DNA of 64,000 nucleotides, from the NCBI GenBank assembly GCA_964458935.1, contig CAYWKS010000012.1:35087-99086 (forward strand), given 5' to 3'. Both the position numbers and the translations under genes were made by a program. The notes below the pieces were generated by a model. It had not been told where the DNA came from, made no database searches, and saw nothing but the letters and a program-made list of their open reading frames with translations. Positions 36,991 through 46,712 of this stretch are shown here, one piece after another. Each line of letters begins with the position of its first letter. Position 1 is the stretch's first letter. The DNA comes from CAYWKS01 sp964458935. Its GTDB lineage: Bacteria; Planctomycetota; Phycisphaerae; Phycisphaerales; Zrk34.

Positions 36991-37140
36991 TGGCTGCGGG
37001 GTGTTTTTTTCGGTCGCGTTAATGAGGCGGGTCGTTTGAAATACGCTGTTTGATGTGCCGCCAACGCGGTTTGGCGCGGTGTGCGGCGAGGTTCGCCGAC
37101 GGCCGACGCCCGGGCGAGCCGCCGCTACAGTGCGGGGTGT

Positions 37141-37169
37141 TTGACCGTTGTACGGCGGCTGGCTAGGTT
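37141..37169 (+). promoter_or_regulatory. Promoter of purF
   Basis: TTGACC (37141-37146), 17-bp spacer, TAGGTT (37164-37169). The leader would be only about 14 nt, with AAGGG just before the ATG. Confidence 0.7.
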
Positions 37170-37189
37170 AAGTCTTTAGCTCACAAGGG

Positions 37190-38623
37190 ATGGCTGAGCG
37201 TTTGGACACCTCCGAGAAGAAAGACAAATGCGGCGTCTTCGGCGTCTGGGGCCCGCCGGATAGCGGTGCACGCACCTACCACGCCCTCTACGCTCAGCAG
37301 CATCGGGGCCAGGAATCGGCGGGCATCGCCGTCTCCGACGGCCGCAGCCTCGCCTCGCACGCGGGCATGGGCCTGGTCGTCGACGTGTTCACGCCCCGTA
37401 TCCTCGAGCAACTGACCGGCAAGGCGGCGATCGGCCACAACCGCTACTCCACCACCGGATCGAGCCGCTCCTGCAACGCCCAGCCGCTGCTCCAGGAGTT
37501 CAGCGGCGGGCAGATCGCCGTGGCCCACAACGGCAACCTCGTCAACGCGGGCCTGCTGCGACGCGGGTTCGAGGCCCACGGCCACATCTTCCACACATCC
37601 ACCGACACCGAAGTGCTGATCCACCTGCTGGCCGCGCCCAACCATGCGGGCAAGGCCGACCCGCTCTACCACGCGCTGCAGCACCTGCAAGGCGCCTACA
37701 GCCTGGTGCTGCTCTACCCCGACCGCGTGGAGGCGGTGCGTGATCCGTGGGGCTGGCGGCCGCTGGTGCTGGGCAAGACCGCCGACGGGTTCGACTGCGT
37801 GGCCAGCGAATCGGTGGCGTTGGATGCGCTGGGCGCCAAGTACGTCCGCGAGGTCGACCCGGGCGAGATCGTTCGGCTGGACGACTCGGGCGTGGCGTCG
37901 CGCCGCTTCGCGCAGCCGGTCACGCCCGCCCAATGTGTGTTCGAGCACGTCTACTTCGCCAACCCGTCGAGCAAGCTGTTCGGGCAGACGGTGCAACTGG
38001 TGCGCGAGCGGATGGGCGAGGCGCTGGCCGGCGAGGCCCACGTCGAGGCCGACTGTGTCATCCCCATGCCCGACAGCGGCCGGTCGGCGGCGCTGGGTTA
38101 TGCCCGGGCGAGCGGGCTGCCGTACCGCGAGGGGATCGTGCCCAACCGTTACGTGGGCCGCACGTTCATCCAGCCCACGCAGGCCCAGCGGACCGCCGCG
38201 GTGCAGCTCAAGCTCAATGTCGTCGACGACGTGGTCCGCGACAAGCGGATCATCGTGGTGGACGATTCGATCGTCCGCGGGACGACGACGCGGGGGAAGA
38301 TGGCCCAGCTCCGCCGAGCCGGCGCCCGCGAGATCCACTTCCGCGTCTCGTGTCCGCCGATCCGCCATCCCTGCTACTTCGGCATCGACTTCCCCGATCC
38401 GGCGCAGCTCATCGCCAACAACCGCAGCGTCGAGCAGATCGCCGAATACCTCGGCGTCGATTCGCTTCACTTCCTGTCGCTGGACGGCATGCTCGGCTGC
38501 ATGGGCCAGCCGCCCGAGCACTACTGCACGGCGTGCTGGTCGGGACAGTACCGCATCGACGTCGGCCAGCCCATCAGCAAGCTCGACCTGGAGCGGCACC
38601 AGCCGCGCCTGTTCACCAGTTGA
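37190..38623 (+). CDS. purF: Amidophosphoribosyltransferase
   Basis: 477 residues. A 13-residue propeptide precedes Cys14 (KCGVFGVWG), which becomes the N-terminal nucleophile of the glutaminase domain (QQHRGQESAGIAV, GHNRYSTTGSS). The PRPP loop is VVDDSIVRGTT. Cysteines in SCPPIRHPC and YCTACWSG match the Fe-S-cluster type known from Bacillus. It commits PRPP to purine synthesis by forming 5-phosphoribosylamine. It is divergent from dnaG; no PurR-like operator was recognised. Confidence 0.97.
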   Translation: MAERLDTSEKKDKCGVFGVWGPPDSGARTYHALYAQQHRGQESAGIAVSDGRSLASHAGMGLVVDVFTPRILEQLTGKAAIGHNRYSTTGSSRSCNAQPLLQEFSGGQIAVAHNGNLVNAGLLRRGFEAHGHIFHTSTDTEVLIHLLAAPNHAGKADPLYHALQHLQGAYSLVLLYPDRVEAVRDPWGWRPLVLGKTADGFDCVASESVALDALGAKYVREVDPGEIVRLDDSGVASRRFAQPVTPAQCVFEHVYFANPSSKLFGQTVQLVRERMGEALAGEAHVEADCVIPMPDSGRSAALGYARASGLPYREGIVPNRYVGRTFIQPTQAQRTAAVQLKLNVVDDVVRDKRIIVVDDSIVRGTTTRGKMAQLRRAGAREIHFRVSCPPIRHPCYFGIDFPDPAQLIANNRSVEQIAEYLGVDSLHFLSLDGMLGCMGQPPEHYCTACWSGQYRIDVGQPISKLDLERHQPRLFTS

Positions 38624-39061
38624 TCGCAGCGACCCCGGCCGCCCGCGGTTGACCGGCCGGCCAGCCCGGCCGGACGCGGCTGGCGCATCGTAAGCGGCCA
38701 AACGCCGGGTTGGTGCGCGCGGTCGGGTCGCGTGTCCGGGCGGGGTCCCCCCCGCGCGTCCGGTGGGCGTCTAACTGGTTGTCGGCGAGTGTGATGCGCG
38801 TTGGTTGGGGTGCGTGACGGCCGTGGCCGGGCGGACAGCGGACGCCGGTCGGCGTCGGCGGGGCGGGCGCGGCGACGGGATGTGGGCCCTGGGTGTGCGG
38901 CATGATGCTGCTCCATAAGAGGCCGGCGGCGCGCCGCGGTGCGCGTGGCGGCGTCGTTTTGGCGATTGGAGGCCGACAACGTCGACGCCAAGCGTCGTCG
39001 CGCGGGCACGGCGATGCGCGCCGGCGCGGCGTGGCGTGGATGGCGCGGCGCGTGCCGCGTG
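38624..39061. other. 440-bp gene-less stretch after purF
   Basis: Very GC-rich, with no start/RBS/domain combination on either strand and no clear terminator. It lies between the ends of two converging genes. Confidence 0.5.
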
Positions 39062-40900
39062 TTATCGCCTTTGCATCTGATCCCTGAACTGCTCGAACTC
39101 TTCGCGCATGGCGGGGCTGGCGTCGGCGCCGGGGGTGGTCAGCGTGACGCTGCGGTCGTATTCGAGCTGGTAGGCGTATTCGACGAGGCGGGCGTTCTCG
39201 CCGGAGGCGTTGGCGTCGACTTCAATGTCCCATCGGAGGATCCCGCGGGGCTGTTCGAGCCGGACAAACAGCGCATCCGTGCTCATGGGGTCGGTCATGT
39301 CGCCGAGGGTGAGTCGGATGTCATTGGTCATGCCGGCGTAGGGGACGCGATCGCGGAGGCGCACGGTGGCGGGGCGGTCCATGTAGTTTTCGATGGTGAG
39401 GCGGTAGCCGGCGGTGAGCACCTGGTTGCCGCCGTGGAACTTGCGATCACGATCGATGAGCTGTCGTTCGGTTCGGAGCTGGGGGTCGCCGCCGAACCCG
39501 ACGACGAAGGTCTGGCCTCGGGCGACGGTGGGCAACTCGGTTCGACCGACGAATCGGCCGTCGAGGTAGACGTTGACCTGCCCGCCGAGCAGGTCCTTGT
39601 CGGTGGTGTTCAACAGTTCGGCTTCGCGATAGGCGTGGGGCGAGAGCACGGGCGTGGCGACGAAGTAGAACGCCGCGTCGACGGGCGAGCCGGTGATGCG
39701 GACCATCTGCCGATCCGAGCGGCTGGCGAGGGAGACGGGCTCGGGCAGGTCGTAGCTGAGGCTCGGCTCGGCGCCGTCGTGGCCGCCGATCTTGCGAAGC
39801 GACTTGAGCGCTGCCTTGTCGACGGTCAGCTCCATGATCTGGATATCGTTGCCGAAGGTGTTGACGTCCCAGTTGCGGCGGTTGAATTCGTCGATGTTGA
39901 TGGCCTGGGCATTGGCGGCGAAGGCCGCCTGCTGGCGGTAGACCTGGCCCTTGTATTGCTGGATGACGTCGGCTTGTGGCTGGGCGGGGCGTTCGGACTC
40001 GGGTCTGTCGCGGTGAACGGCGACGTGGAAGGGCGCGAGGCTGGGCACGGCGGCGCTGAGCGCGGGGGTTGCCGTCGACAGGCGGAGCCGGACGTTGGAC
40101 CAGTCCTCGCCGCTCATCTGCTGGATCATGGCGTTGTACTCGACGGTGACGCGGCCGGCCTGCGAGTCGCCGCGGAAGTTATAGGCCGGCGTCCATCCGC
40201 ACTGGTTCACGAGGTAGCTCAGCCGCAACGCCTGGGCCCGGTCGTCGGTCTTCTCGACGAAGACGACCGCTTCATGCACGGTTCGACTGGACCCGCGCGT
40301 GAGCTGGGCGTGGGCGCGTTGCAGCTCCGAGAGCTGCCGGCGAAGCTCGCGCTGCTCGATGGTCAAGTCGACGCTGCGCTGGGCGATCTCGCGGCGGCTC
40401 TGGAAGTTGTGTTCGGTGAGTGCCTTGAGCGTCTCGGCGTCGAGCACGCCCTGCTGCAGTTCCATCTTGGCCGTGGGCGCCACGAAGTCCTCCATCTTGC
40501 CGAGGTACTGGACGGCATGTTCGACGAGCTGCTGGTACTGGGCGTTGAGGGTGAGCTCGTCGCTGAGGGACTGGATCTTTTCGTCGAGCCGGCGTATCTC
40601 CTCGCGGGGCTCTTCGCCGACGGCGCGCTGTCGGTAGCGTACGGCCCGGACCTCCAGGGCATCGGAGCCCTCGGCGAACAAGGATGGCCCGAGCACGTGT
40701 TGCGGCAGGCCGGTGACGACCAGCTCGCGTGGGCCGGCGGGGCCGTCCAGCGTCATCTCGCGCACGACCTGGGCCTGGCCGCGGTAGAGCGTGACTTCGG
40801 TGATCGTGCCCGTGGCGGTTGGGTCCTGGCCGCGGACGATCGTGGGGGTGAGGGCGAAGGCCAGCAGCAGGCCGATGACGATGCGTGCCTGATGGGACAT
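39062..40900 (-). CDS. Exported DUF4140/DUF4139 (mucoidy inhibitor A-like) protein
   Basis: 612 residues; the start has AAGGAG nine bases upstream and begins a signal peptide (ARIVIGLLLAFALTPTIVRG). The N-terminal DUF4140 strand pattern is TITEVTLYRGQAQVVREMTL. A long coiled coil spans about 100-210 (EIRRLDEKIQSLSDELTLN, QRELRRQLSELQRAHAQL). The DUF4139 domain follows (LSYLVNQCGWTPAYNFRGD, VEYNAMIQQMSGEDWSNVRL). Related proteins from MuiA of Pseudomonas to eukaryotes have no settled biochemical role. It sits 186 bp downstream of the PEP-CTERM protease on the same strand. Confidence 0.9.
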   Translation of the reverse strand: MSHQARIVIGLLLAFALTPTIVRGQDPTATGTITEVTLYRGQAQVVREMTLDGPAGPRELVVTGLPQHVLGPSLFAEGSDALEVRAVRYRQRAVGEEPREEIRRLDEKIQSLSDELTLNAQYQQLVEHAVQYLGKMEDFVAPTAKMELQQGVLDAETLKALTEHNFQSRREIAQRSVDLTIEQRELRRQLSELQRAHAQLTRGSSRTVHEAVVFVEKTDDRAQALRLSYLVNQCGWTPAYNFRGDSQAGRVTVEYNAMIQQMSGEDWSNVRLRLSTATPALSAAVPSLAPFHVAVHRDRPESERPAQPQADVIQQYKGQVYRQQAAFAANAQAINIDEFNRRNWDVNTFGNDIQIMELTVDKAALKSLRKIGGHDGAEPSLSYDLPEPVSLASRSDRQMVRITGSPVDAAFYFVATPVLSPHAYREAELLNTTDKDLLGGQVNVYLDGRFVGRTELPTVARGQTFVVGFGGDPQLRTERQLIDRDRKFHGGNQVLTAGYRLTIENYMDRPATVRLRDRVPYAGMTNDIRLTLGDMTDPMSTDALFVRLEQPRGILRWDIEVDANASGENARLVEYAYQLEYDRSVTLTTPGADASPAMREEFEQFRDQMQRR

Positions 40901-40983
40901 GGTTGGGAGCTCCTTGACAGGTGATGTACAGGCAGTTGAACCTGCGCGTGTAGATGCGCTTGCCCGTTAGACGCGCGGCAAGG

Positions 40984-40996
40984 TGAACGGTTCACT
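40984..40996. repeat. Small palindrome GTGAACGGTTCAC
   Basis: It is a perfect 6-bp inverted repeat around one base, between the protease and the DUF4139 gene. GTGAAC also begins the arms of the leader element at 42167-42285. Confidence 0.4.
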
Positions 40997-41086
40997 GGGC
41001 GTTGAGCGACCCGCGCCACCGCAGGTGGCCGCGGAGGTTTTCGAGCGTTCGGGGCGGGTGCGGCACCGCCGTGGAGCGAGGGTCGG

Positions 41087-42154
41087 TCAGGAGCGGCGGC
41101 GGAGCAGGGCGAGGCCGCCCAGCGCGAGCATCGCCATGGACTGGGGTTCGGGGATGATCGAGTCGATCCACGGCTGGTAGGTCGAGACGATCATGCCGCC
41201 GCCGAGCGAGCCGAACAGGGGCGCCTCGGGGAACGGGCCGCCGCCGGCGTTGAAGGTGTTGACGCCGAAGAGGACCATTTCGTCGGCCTGGGGTATGGCG
41301 TCGCCGGTGTCGGTCCAGAGGAAGGACGGGCCGCCGGAATCGCCGGGCCCGATGGTGGTCTCGATGTTGTTGCCGAGCGTGGGCAGGGCGTCGAGGGTGC
41401 TGGTGGTCAATTCGGGCCCGTCGAAGTCGAAGAAGAAGACCTCGCGGCTGCCAGAGCCTTCGTCATCGAGGTCGAAGACCGAGGCGACGTTCTGTCCGCC
41501 GCGCTTGACATCGAGCGCCGGGGCGACGGTGAAGCCCTCGACGCCGTTGCCGGATTCACCGTAGCCGGCCATGGTGATCAGCTCGGCGGTGATGAACGGA
41601 TCGTTGTTGAGGGGGTAGATCGGCACGCCGGCGGGTGCGGGGCTGTCGAGGGTGAGGATGGCCAGGTCATCGTTGATGCTGGGGTTGTTGAAGCCGGTGT
41701 AATCGGGGTGGACGTCGATGGCGGCGATGCCGCGGGCTGCGGCGAAGCTGCCGGTGTGGTTGAAGACAACGGTCGAGGAGGCGGGCAGGATGTCGACGAG
41801 CCCGTTGTCGTCGAGGTCGAGGCAATGGGCGGCGGTGAGGACGTGGTGGGGTGAGACGAGCGTGCCGCTGCACAGGGTCCCCACGCCGCCGACGGGGGGC
41901 ACGTCGAAGAAGACGCTGACCACGCCCGCAGCGAACGAGCTGGCGACGTTGAGGTCGACGCGGTCGGCGGGTGTGACCGGGGGCGTGCCATTGGGGTCTC
42001 CCGGGACGACGGCCGGGTTGTAGGTCGGGGAGTTCAGGTCGAAAGCCGTCGTGGCGGGCGGGTCGCCGGACGGCATGGCGGGGATGTACTGCTGTGCATA
42101 CGCGGGTCCTGCCAACGCGAGCAGGATGGCTCCGACAAGTGTCGCTCTGTGCAT
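41087..42154 (-). CDS. Secreted trypsin-like serine protease with PEP-CTERM anchor
   Basis: 355 residues from ATG 42154, preceded by AGGGG, starting a signal peptide (LVGAILLALAGPAYA). Chymotrypsin-fold triad: His in HHVLTAAHCLDL, Asp in INDDLAILTLD, Ser in GPGDSGGPSF. The C-terminus is a PEP-CTERM sorting tag (IIPEPQSMAMLALGGLALLRRRS), normally processed by an exosortase/archaeosortase, which is not in this window. It is probably displayed on, or released from, the cell envelope. The transcript carries a long structured leader (42167-42285). Confidence 0.93.
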   Translation of the reverse strand: MHRATLVGAILLALAGPAYAQQYIPAMPSGDPPATTAFDLNSPTYNPAVVPGDPNGTPPVTPADRVDLNVASSFAAGVVSVFFDVPPVGGVGTLCSGTLVSPHHVLTAAHCLDLDDNGLVDILPASSTVVFNHTGSFAAARGIAAIDVHPDYTGFNNPSINDDLAILTLDSPAPAGVPIYPLNNDPFITAELITMAGYGESGNGVEGFTVAPALDVKRGGQNVASVFDLDDEGSGSREVFFFDFDGPELTTSTLDALPTLGNNIETTIGPGDSGGPSFLWTDTGDAIPQADEMVLFGVNTFNAGGGPFPEAPLFGSLGGGMIVSTYQPWIDSIIPEPQSMAMLALGGLALLRRRS

Positions 42155-42166
42155 CTTCAAACCCCT

Positions 42167-42285
42167 GTGAACTGGTGAGAGAGCTCCGATCTCAACGCCT
42201 GGCTGCGCCGCGCATGCACGACGACAGACCGTTGCCCCGGGGGGCAAGACTCTCGCTCAGGTCCCACAGCTCTCTCACGGTTCAC
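42167..42285 (-). ncRNA. Structured 5' leader of the PEP-CTERM protease mRNA
   Basis: On the minus strand GTGAACCGTGAGAGAGCT (42285-42268) is complementary to 42185-42167 with one bulge and a small mismatch, closing a loop of about 82 nt. Inside is a second hairpin, TTGCCCC/GGGGCAA (about 42232-42246). The distal arm ends just before the AGGGG ribosome site, 12 nt from the ATG. I recognise no known riboswitch. The architecture would allow control of translation, or simply mRNA stabilisation. Confidence 0.55.
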
Positions 42286-42332
42286 GCCGCGGCCGGATGG
42301 CGGCGACATGCAGGAACGCCCCGGAGTCACAC

Positions 42333-42362
42333 TTAGTAGACCACACGAGGGAAGCGAGTCAA
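42333..42362 (-). promoter_or_regulatory. Promoter of the PEP-CTERM protease
   Basis: Minus strand -35 TTGACT (42362-42357), 18-bp spacer, -10 TACTAA (42338-42333). The predicted start near 42326 gives a leader of about 170 nt. Confidence 0.6.
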
Positions 42363-42426
42363 CCCATGAATTGCATTAAAACGAGAATGTGGCCGCGGGT
42401 GGGTCGGAATCGCTGCGATCGGTCGT

Positions 42427-44580
42427 TTAGTCGACCGCGGTCAGGTTCATGAACTGCCGGGCCGAGAGCGTGAACAGCCGCCCGTGGTCGACGCGGCCGA
42501 GCGGGACGTCGCGATCGGATTGGCTTTCCGGCCAGAGGTGCAATTGGAGCGGGCGGCCGTCGCGCGGCGCGATCGAGAGGACGTGTGGCGGGTTATCGGC
42601 GTCGATCTTTGCCCAGTCGTCGGGGACGTAGTATCGCACGTGCAGGCCGGCGAGCGTATCGAACAGGGCGCCGACCGTCTGCTCGTCGAGGGGGCGGTCG
42701 TCGCCGCGGCGGTAGACGCCGTCCCGGTCGCGTTCGATCGTGACCTGGCCGACCGTGACCGATGCGATGTCGTCGAGTTCGAGATCGATGACCTGTCGAT
42801 CGCGGAGTTCGTCGGTGAGGGCGTCGACGGTGGCGGGCCCGAGGGTGAACCGGCCGGGCACGCCGTCGGCGGAGCCGAGCAGGCGGTCGGTGTCCACGCG
42901 GATCGTGCGAGTCGACCCGTCGGCCATTGTCAGATCGATCGCATCGGGGAGCAGCGCCATGTCGTGGACCTCGATCCAGCCGGTGGCACGGAGCGGGTGC
43001 AGGGCGTCGAGCAGACGTTGCAGGGCGTCGCGATCGTAGCCGGCCAGGTCCCAGTCGCCGAAGTTGCCGTCGGCGTTCTGGCGGCGTTTCAGTTCGAAGT
43101 CGGCGGGCGGGTCGGTGCGTTGGACGGCGAGGGCGGCCACGGCGTCGGGCGCGATGTCGAGCACGGTGCGATCGCGGAAGGCGACGGGGCTCTGCATCAC
43201 GGCCGACAGCTTGTCGGCATCGACGTGGTAGACGACGCGCTCCTCGCCGCGGACGACGCGGAAGCGCGGCTGGTCGTCTGACGGCGGGGCGATCCGCAGG
43301 ACTTCGTCATCCGGTCGGCCTTCGACGACAAGGCGCGCGGTGGTCGAGAAGGTGTGGTCGGCGCGGCCCGGCGTGAACGCGGTGGCTTGCGTGGTGGTCA
43401 GGGCGCGGACGAGGTCGCGGACCTGGTCGGGCTCGACGGCGTCGTTGGGGTCCATGCCGTCGAAGCGCCACCGGCCATCTTCAAAGACCAGGCGCAGCCT
43501 CGGTGCGTCGCCGGGGTCGTCGGTGACCGTGACCCGCCGCACATCCTGGGGCTCGACCGGGGTGATCCGGGCGTCGCGCAGCTCGTCGACGGGCTTGTCG
43601 AGTGGCTGGGTCTGTCGCACGGGGATGGTGAAGACCGTCTGGGCGTCGTCCCACATGGCGTAGGCGTTCTTGTCGGCCAGGTCGGTGGATCGGCCGACGC
43701 GGAGGCGGTGTGTCGCGGCGGTGTTGGGGTCGTTGGGGTCGGTCGGGCGGCCGCGCAAGGTCAGCGCGTAGCGGGGCTCGTCGAGGCCGAACGGCTCGAG
43801 GTCGGCCGGGTGATCGCGGACGAACGCTTCGATGGTCAATAAGTTGACGACGTTGACGAGCTCCTGCGCGGCGGAGTCGGCGGCGCGGCCGGTTGCGCCG
43901 CTCTGGAAGGCCCAGCGCCCGTCATGCTGGGCGAGGGTGATCGCGCCGTCGGGCCTTTGGAGGGCGATCTCGCGGAGGGTGGCCGGCTCGATGCGGTCGA
44001 GGCCGGTCCGCCGCCAGGCGGTCAGGTCGGCGCCGAGGAGTTGCTGGTGCAGCGTGTCGTCGACGACATACACGGCCGGGTCGTCGTCGCGTTGGAGGTA
44101 GGCGCGGCCGGCGGCGCTGACGCGGCCCAGCGCCAGGGTGAAGCGGCGGGTCTGCTGGTCTTCGGTGGCGATGACGGTGAGGCGGTGGGTCGGATCGGCC
44201 AGCCCGAATCGCTCGGGGTCGGCGTCGTCGATCCGGTTGGTGTAGTGCAGGGTGCTGATCGCATCGGCCAGCGACGCCAGCGGCCGCTCCGACAGGGCGA
44301 AGCGGATCGGCTCGGCCAGTCGCCAGCCGCCGCCGGGCTCGTCGTTCCGCTCGGCGACGAACGGCAGCTCGCCCGGGCGGTCGATGCGGATCGATTCGAT
44401 CTGACCCGGGAGGAGTCGGCCCCGGGCGAGCAGCGGCTTGCCCGAGGCGTCGGTCGTGGTCGGCGCGGCCGCATCGCCGGTCGCGCCCCGGTCGAACACC
44501 AGGTCGGTTTCGAAGACGATCACGTACCCCAGCAGGCCGATCGCCAGGAGCACAACGAGCATGGTGGTCCGCACGTTCAT
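42427..44580 (-). CDS. DUF4340 protein, last gene of the ABC/GldG operon
   Basis: About 717 residues from ATG 44580, with GGAGGAAG just upstream overlapping the end of the gldG-like gene. One N-terminal membrane helix (TMLVVLLAIGLLGYVIVF) anchors a large extracytoplasmic part built of repeated DUF4340 modules (LHYTNRIDDADPERFGLADP, EAFVRDHPADLEPFGLDEPR). Such proteins accompany GldF/GldG-like ABC systems in many Gram-negative phyla. The role is unknown. Confidence 0.88.
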   Translation of the reverse strand: MNVRTTMLVVLLAIGLLGYVIVFETDLVFDRGATGDAAAPTTTDASGKPLLARGRLLPGQIESIRIDRPGELPFVAERNDEPGGGWRLAEPIRFALSERPLASLADAISTLHYTNRIDDADPERFGLADPTHRLTVIATEDQQTRRFTLALGRVSAAGRAYLQRDDDPAVYVVDDTLHQQLLGADLTAWRRTGLDRIEPATLREIALQRPDGAITLAQHDGRWAFQSGATGRAADSAAQELVNVVNLLTIEAFVRDHPADLEPFGLDEPRYALTLRGRPTDPNDPNTAATHRLRVGRSTDLADKNAYAMWDDAQTVFTIPVRQTQPLDKPVDELRDARITPVEPQDVRRVTVTDDPGDAPRLRLVFEDGRWRFDGMDPNDAVEPDQVRDLVRALTTTQATAFTPGRADHTFSTTARLVVEGRPDDEVLRIAPPSDDQPRFRVVRGEERVVYHVDADKLSAVMQSPVAFRDRTVLDIAPDAVAALAVQRTDPPADFELKRRQNADGNFGDWDLAGYDRDALQRLLDALHPLRATGWIEVHDMALLPDAIDLTMADGSTRTIRVDTDRLLGSADGVPGRFTLGPATVDALTDELRDRQVIDLELDDIASVTVGQVTIERDRDGVYRRGDDRPLDEQTVGALFDTLAGLHVRYYVPDDWAKIDADNPPHVLSIAPRDGRPLQLHLWPESQSDRDVPLGRVDHGRLFTLSARQFMNLTAVD

Positions 44581-44585
44581 CGCGA

Positions 44586-46691
44586 TTACTTCCTCCGCAC
44601 GAGCCAGACGGCCGCGCCGCTCAGCAGGCACACCGCGGGCACGCCGCCCATGACGACCCACCAGACCGTCTTCATCTGCCGCTCGGTGATCAGGTCGAAT
44701 CGGCGGACGTCCTGCGTGCGGGCGCCGCTGGCGATGAGGTTGTCCAGCCCCGCCAGCCAGTACACCCCATTGACGAACAGCTCGGCATTGCCCGCGAACT
44801 GCACGCGCTCGATCGCCTCCAAGCCGTCGGGCGTGATCGCCATCTCCTGCCGCACGATGTACTGGTTCGAGGCGAAGTCGGCGTCGCCGATCGCGATCAG
44901 GCGCTGGGCGTCCTTGACGACGGCGGCGGCGACGGGGACCGGGCCGCCCGTCTCGCCTTCATCCTGCTCGGGCAACTGCCGGCGGTTGTCCCACTGCTGT
45001 TCCGCCCAGGTGTCCCGGGGCGAATGCAGCAGCGGCGTGGCCGTCACCCCGCCGTCGTTGCCGTCGGCCAGCCGCAGCGGGACCGCCATCTCCAGGTCGA
45101 CGGTGTGGCCCTGCACGGCGCGGGCGATCGGGTGCGTCGAGTCGAACCGCGTGACCAGGTGCTGACGCGAGGGGAAGCGGCGGCCCTCGTTGCCCATGAC
45201 CAGCGAGATGATCAGTTGCCCGGTGTCGGCACGGATGGCGTACGGCTCGAGCAGGGCGGCGACGGGGTCGGCCTGGCCGAACCGCGACATCGGCGACAGC
45301 GCGAGGAAGACCATGGCCGGCTCGCCGTCTTCGAGCGCCTGCTCGAGCCGGTCGATCACGGGCCGGGCCGTATCCTGCTGCGGGGCCATCGGGTTCGGCG
45401 GCGGCGGGGCGAGGAAGACCCAGACGCGCCGCTGGCCGGGTTCGGGCTCGGGCACGGGCTGGGGCGGCATCGGGCCGAACTGCGTCTGCCGCCCGCCGGG
45501 GTTCCATTCCTCGACCTGGAAGTTCATGCTGCCCAGCCGCTGGGCGACGTGGGCGTGCGTGCCGCGGCGGCCGGTCGCGGGCTGGGGCGAGCCGTTCACG
45601 AACACCACCAGCGGCGGCGTCTGCAGCGTCAGCGAGATGATCGCGCCGGTCACCGCCTCCTCCCCGCGGAAACGCTGCTCGGGCGCCGCCTCGTCGGCCT
45701 CGGTCACCAGCGGGTCGGTGTACACGTTGGCCAGCCGGATCGTCGTCAGCCGATCCCCCACCCGAACCACGACGCTGTTGGCTTCCAGGATGTTGCTGCG
45801 GGCGTTGCTGTACTGCTCGGCCGCCGACGCGTCGAGCTGGTCGAGCACGGCGGTGATCCGCTGTTGAAGGTCACGGAAGTCCGCGACCGCGCCGGCGGCG
45901 AACTCGGTCACGGCGGACCCCGCCGCGTCCGACCCGGCGAGCTGCTGGAGCTGCTCGATCGCGGGATCGAGCAGCCCGGACTTCACGGCGTTCAGCGGCT
46001 GCCGCGCCGTCTGCGCCGCTTCGTCAAGGTTCGGCAGCGTCTGCCGCATCGACCGTGTCACGTCCCGGGCTCGGGTGTCCAGGGTCAGCGACGCGTCGAG
46101 CTGGCCCAGCACGCTGGTGACCTCGCGGAGGAAGCGGACCTGCTCGGGGTCGAGCCGGGTGAACCGCGAGGCGGCCTCGCCGAACGCCGCCGCCTGCCGG
46201 CGCCCGAACGCCTCGATCGGCTCGAACAGCTCCCGCGCCGCCTCGATCGCGCGCTCCGCCGGGCGGGTCTGCTCGGCGTACAGCGCCCGAAGCTCGGCCG
46301 CGAAATCCTCGAACGCCTCGGCTTCGAGCGCCGGGTCGATGTGGCGGACGTCGATCTTCTCGCCGCCCCGCAGGGCGTACTCGTCGAGCAGCTCGCTGAA
46401 CTGGTTCATCCGTCGCACGGTTTGCGCGCTCGGCGAGACGCTCTGGGCGAAGAGCGTGACGATCGCCACGTCGCTGTCGAGGTCGGCCAGGAGCTGCCGC
46501 GTCTGGGGGCTGAGCGTGTAGGCGCGGGTCGCGGTCCAGTCGAAACGCAGCCGCTGGGCGTGCTGGGCCGCCAGCCAGTTCCCGACGACCACGATGATCG
46601 CCACCGCCGCGACCAGCACCGCCGAGAGCATGCCGTACTGGACCCGTCGGCTGCGGGTCGATGTGGTGCTCGCTTGAGTGTTCATGTTCAC
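44586..46691 (-). CDS. GldG-like ABC transporter auxiliary membrane protein
   Basis: 701 residues. An N-terminal helix (YGMLSAVLVAAVAIIVVVGN), the GldG domain (FDWTATRAYTLSPQTRQLLADLDSDVAI, RRMNQFSELLDEYA, GEKIDVRHIDP), a coiled-coil insert, and a C-terminal helix (VVMGGVPAVCLLSGAAVWLVRR). In Bacteroidetes GldF and GldG are linked to gliding. In planctomycetes the same cluster occurs without known gliding genes, so transport of an envelope component is more likely. The gene is part of a four-gene operon. Confidence 0.9.
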   Translation of the reverse strand: MNMNTQASTTSTRSRRVQYGMLSAVLVAAVAIIVVVGNWLAAQHAQRLRFDWTATRAYTLSPQTRQLLADLDSDVAIVTLFAQSVSPSAQTVRRMNQFSELLDEYALRGGEKIDVRHIDPALEAEAFEDFAAELRALYAEQTRPAERAIEAARELFEPIEAFGRRQAAAFGEAASRFTRLDPEQVRFLREVTSVLGQLDASLTLDTRARDVTRSMRQTLPNLDEAAQTARQPLNAVKSGLLDPAIEQLQQLAGSDAAGSAVTEFAAGAVADFRDLQQRITAVLDQLDASAAEQYSNARSNILEANSVVVRVGDRLTTIRLANVYTDPLVTEADEAAPEQRFRGEEAVTGAIISLTLQTPPLVVFVNGSPQPATGRRGTHAHVAQRLGSMNFQVEEWNPGGRQTQFGPMPPQPVPEPEPGQRRVWVFLAPPPPNPMAPQQDTARPVIDRLEQALEDGEPAMVFLALSPMSRFGQADPVAALLEPYAIRADTGQLIISLVMGNEGRRFPSRQHLVTRFDSTHPIARAVQGHTVDLEMAVPLRLADGNDGGVTATPLLHSPRDTWAEQQWDNRRQLPEQDEGETGGPVPVAAAVVKDAQRLIAIGDADFASNQYIVRQEMAITPDGLEAIERVQFAGNAELFVNGVYWLAGLDNLIASGARTQDVRRFDLITERQMKTVWWVVMGGVPAVCLLSGAAVWLVRRK

Positions 46692-46712
46692 GATCTCGCT
46701 ACGCGCGGGCGT

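Noticed and set aside
40984..40996. GTGAACGGTTCAC palindrome as an operator
   Set aside because: It is too short and isolated to support more than a low-confidence repeat entry.
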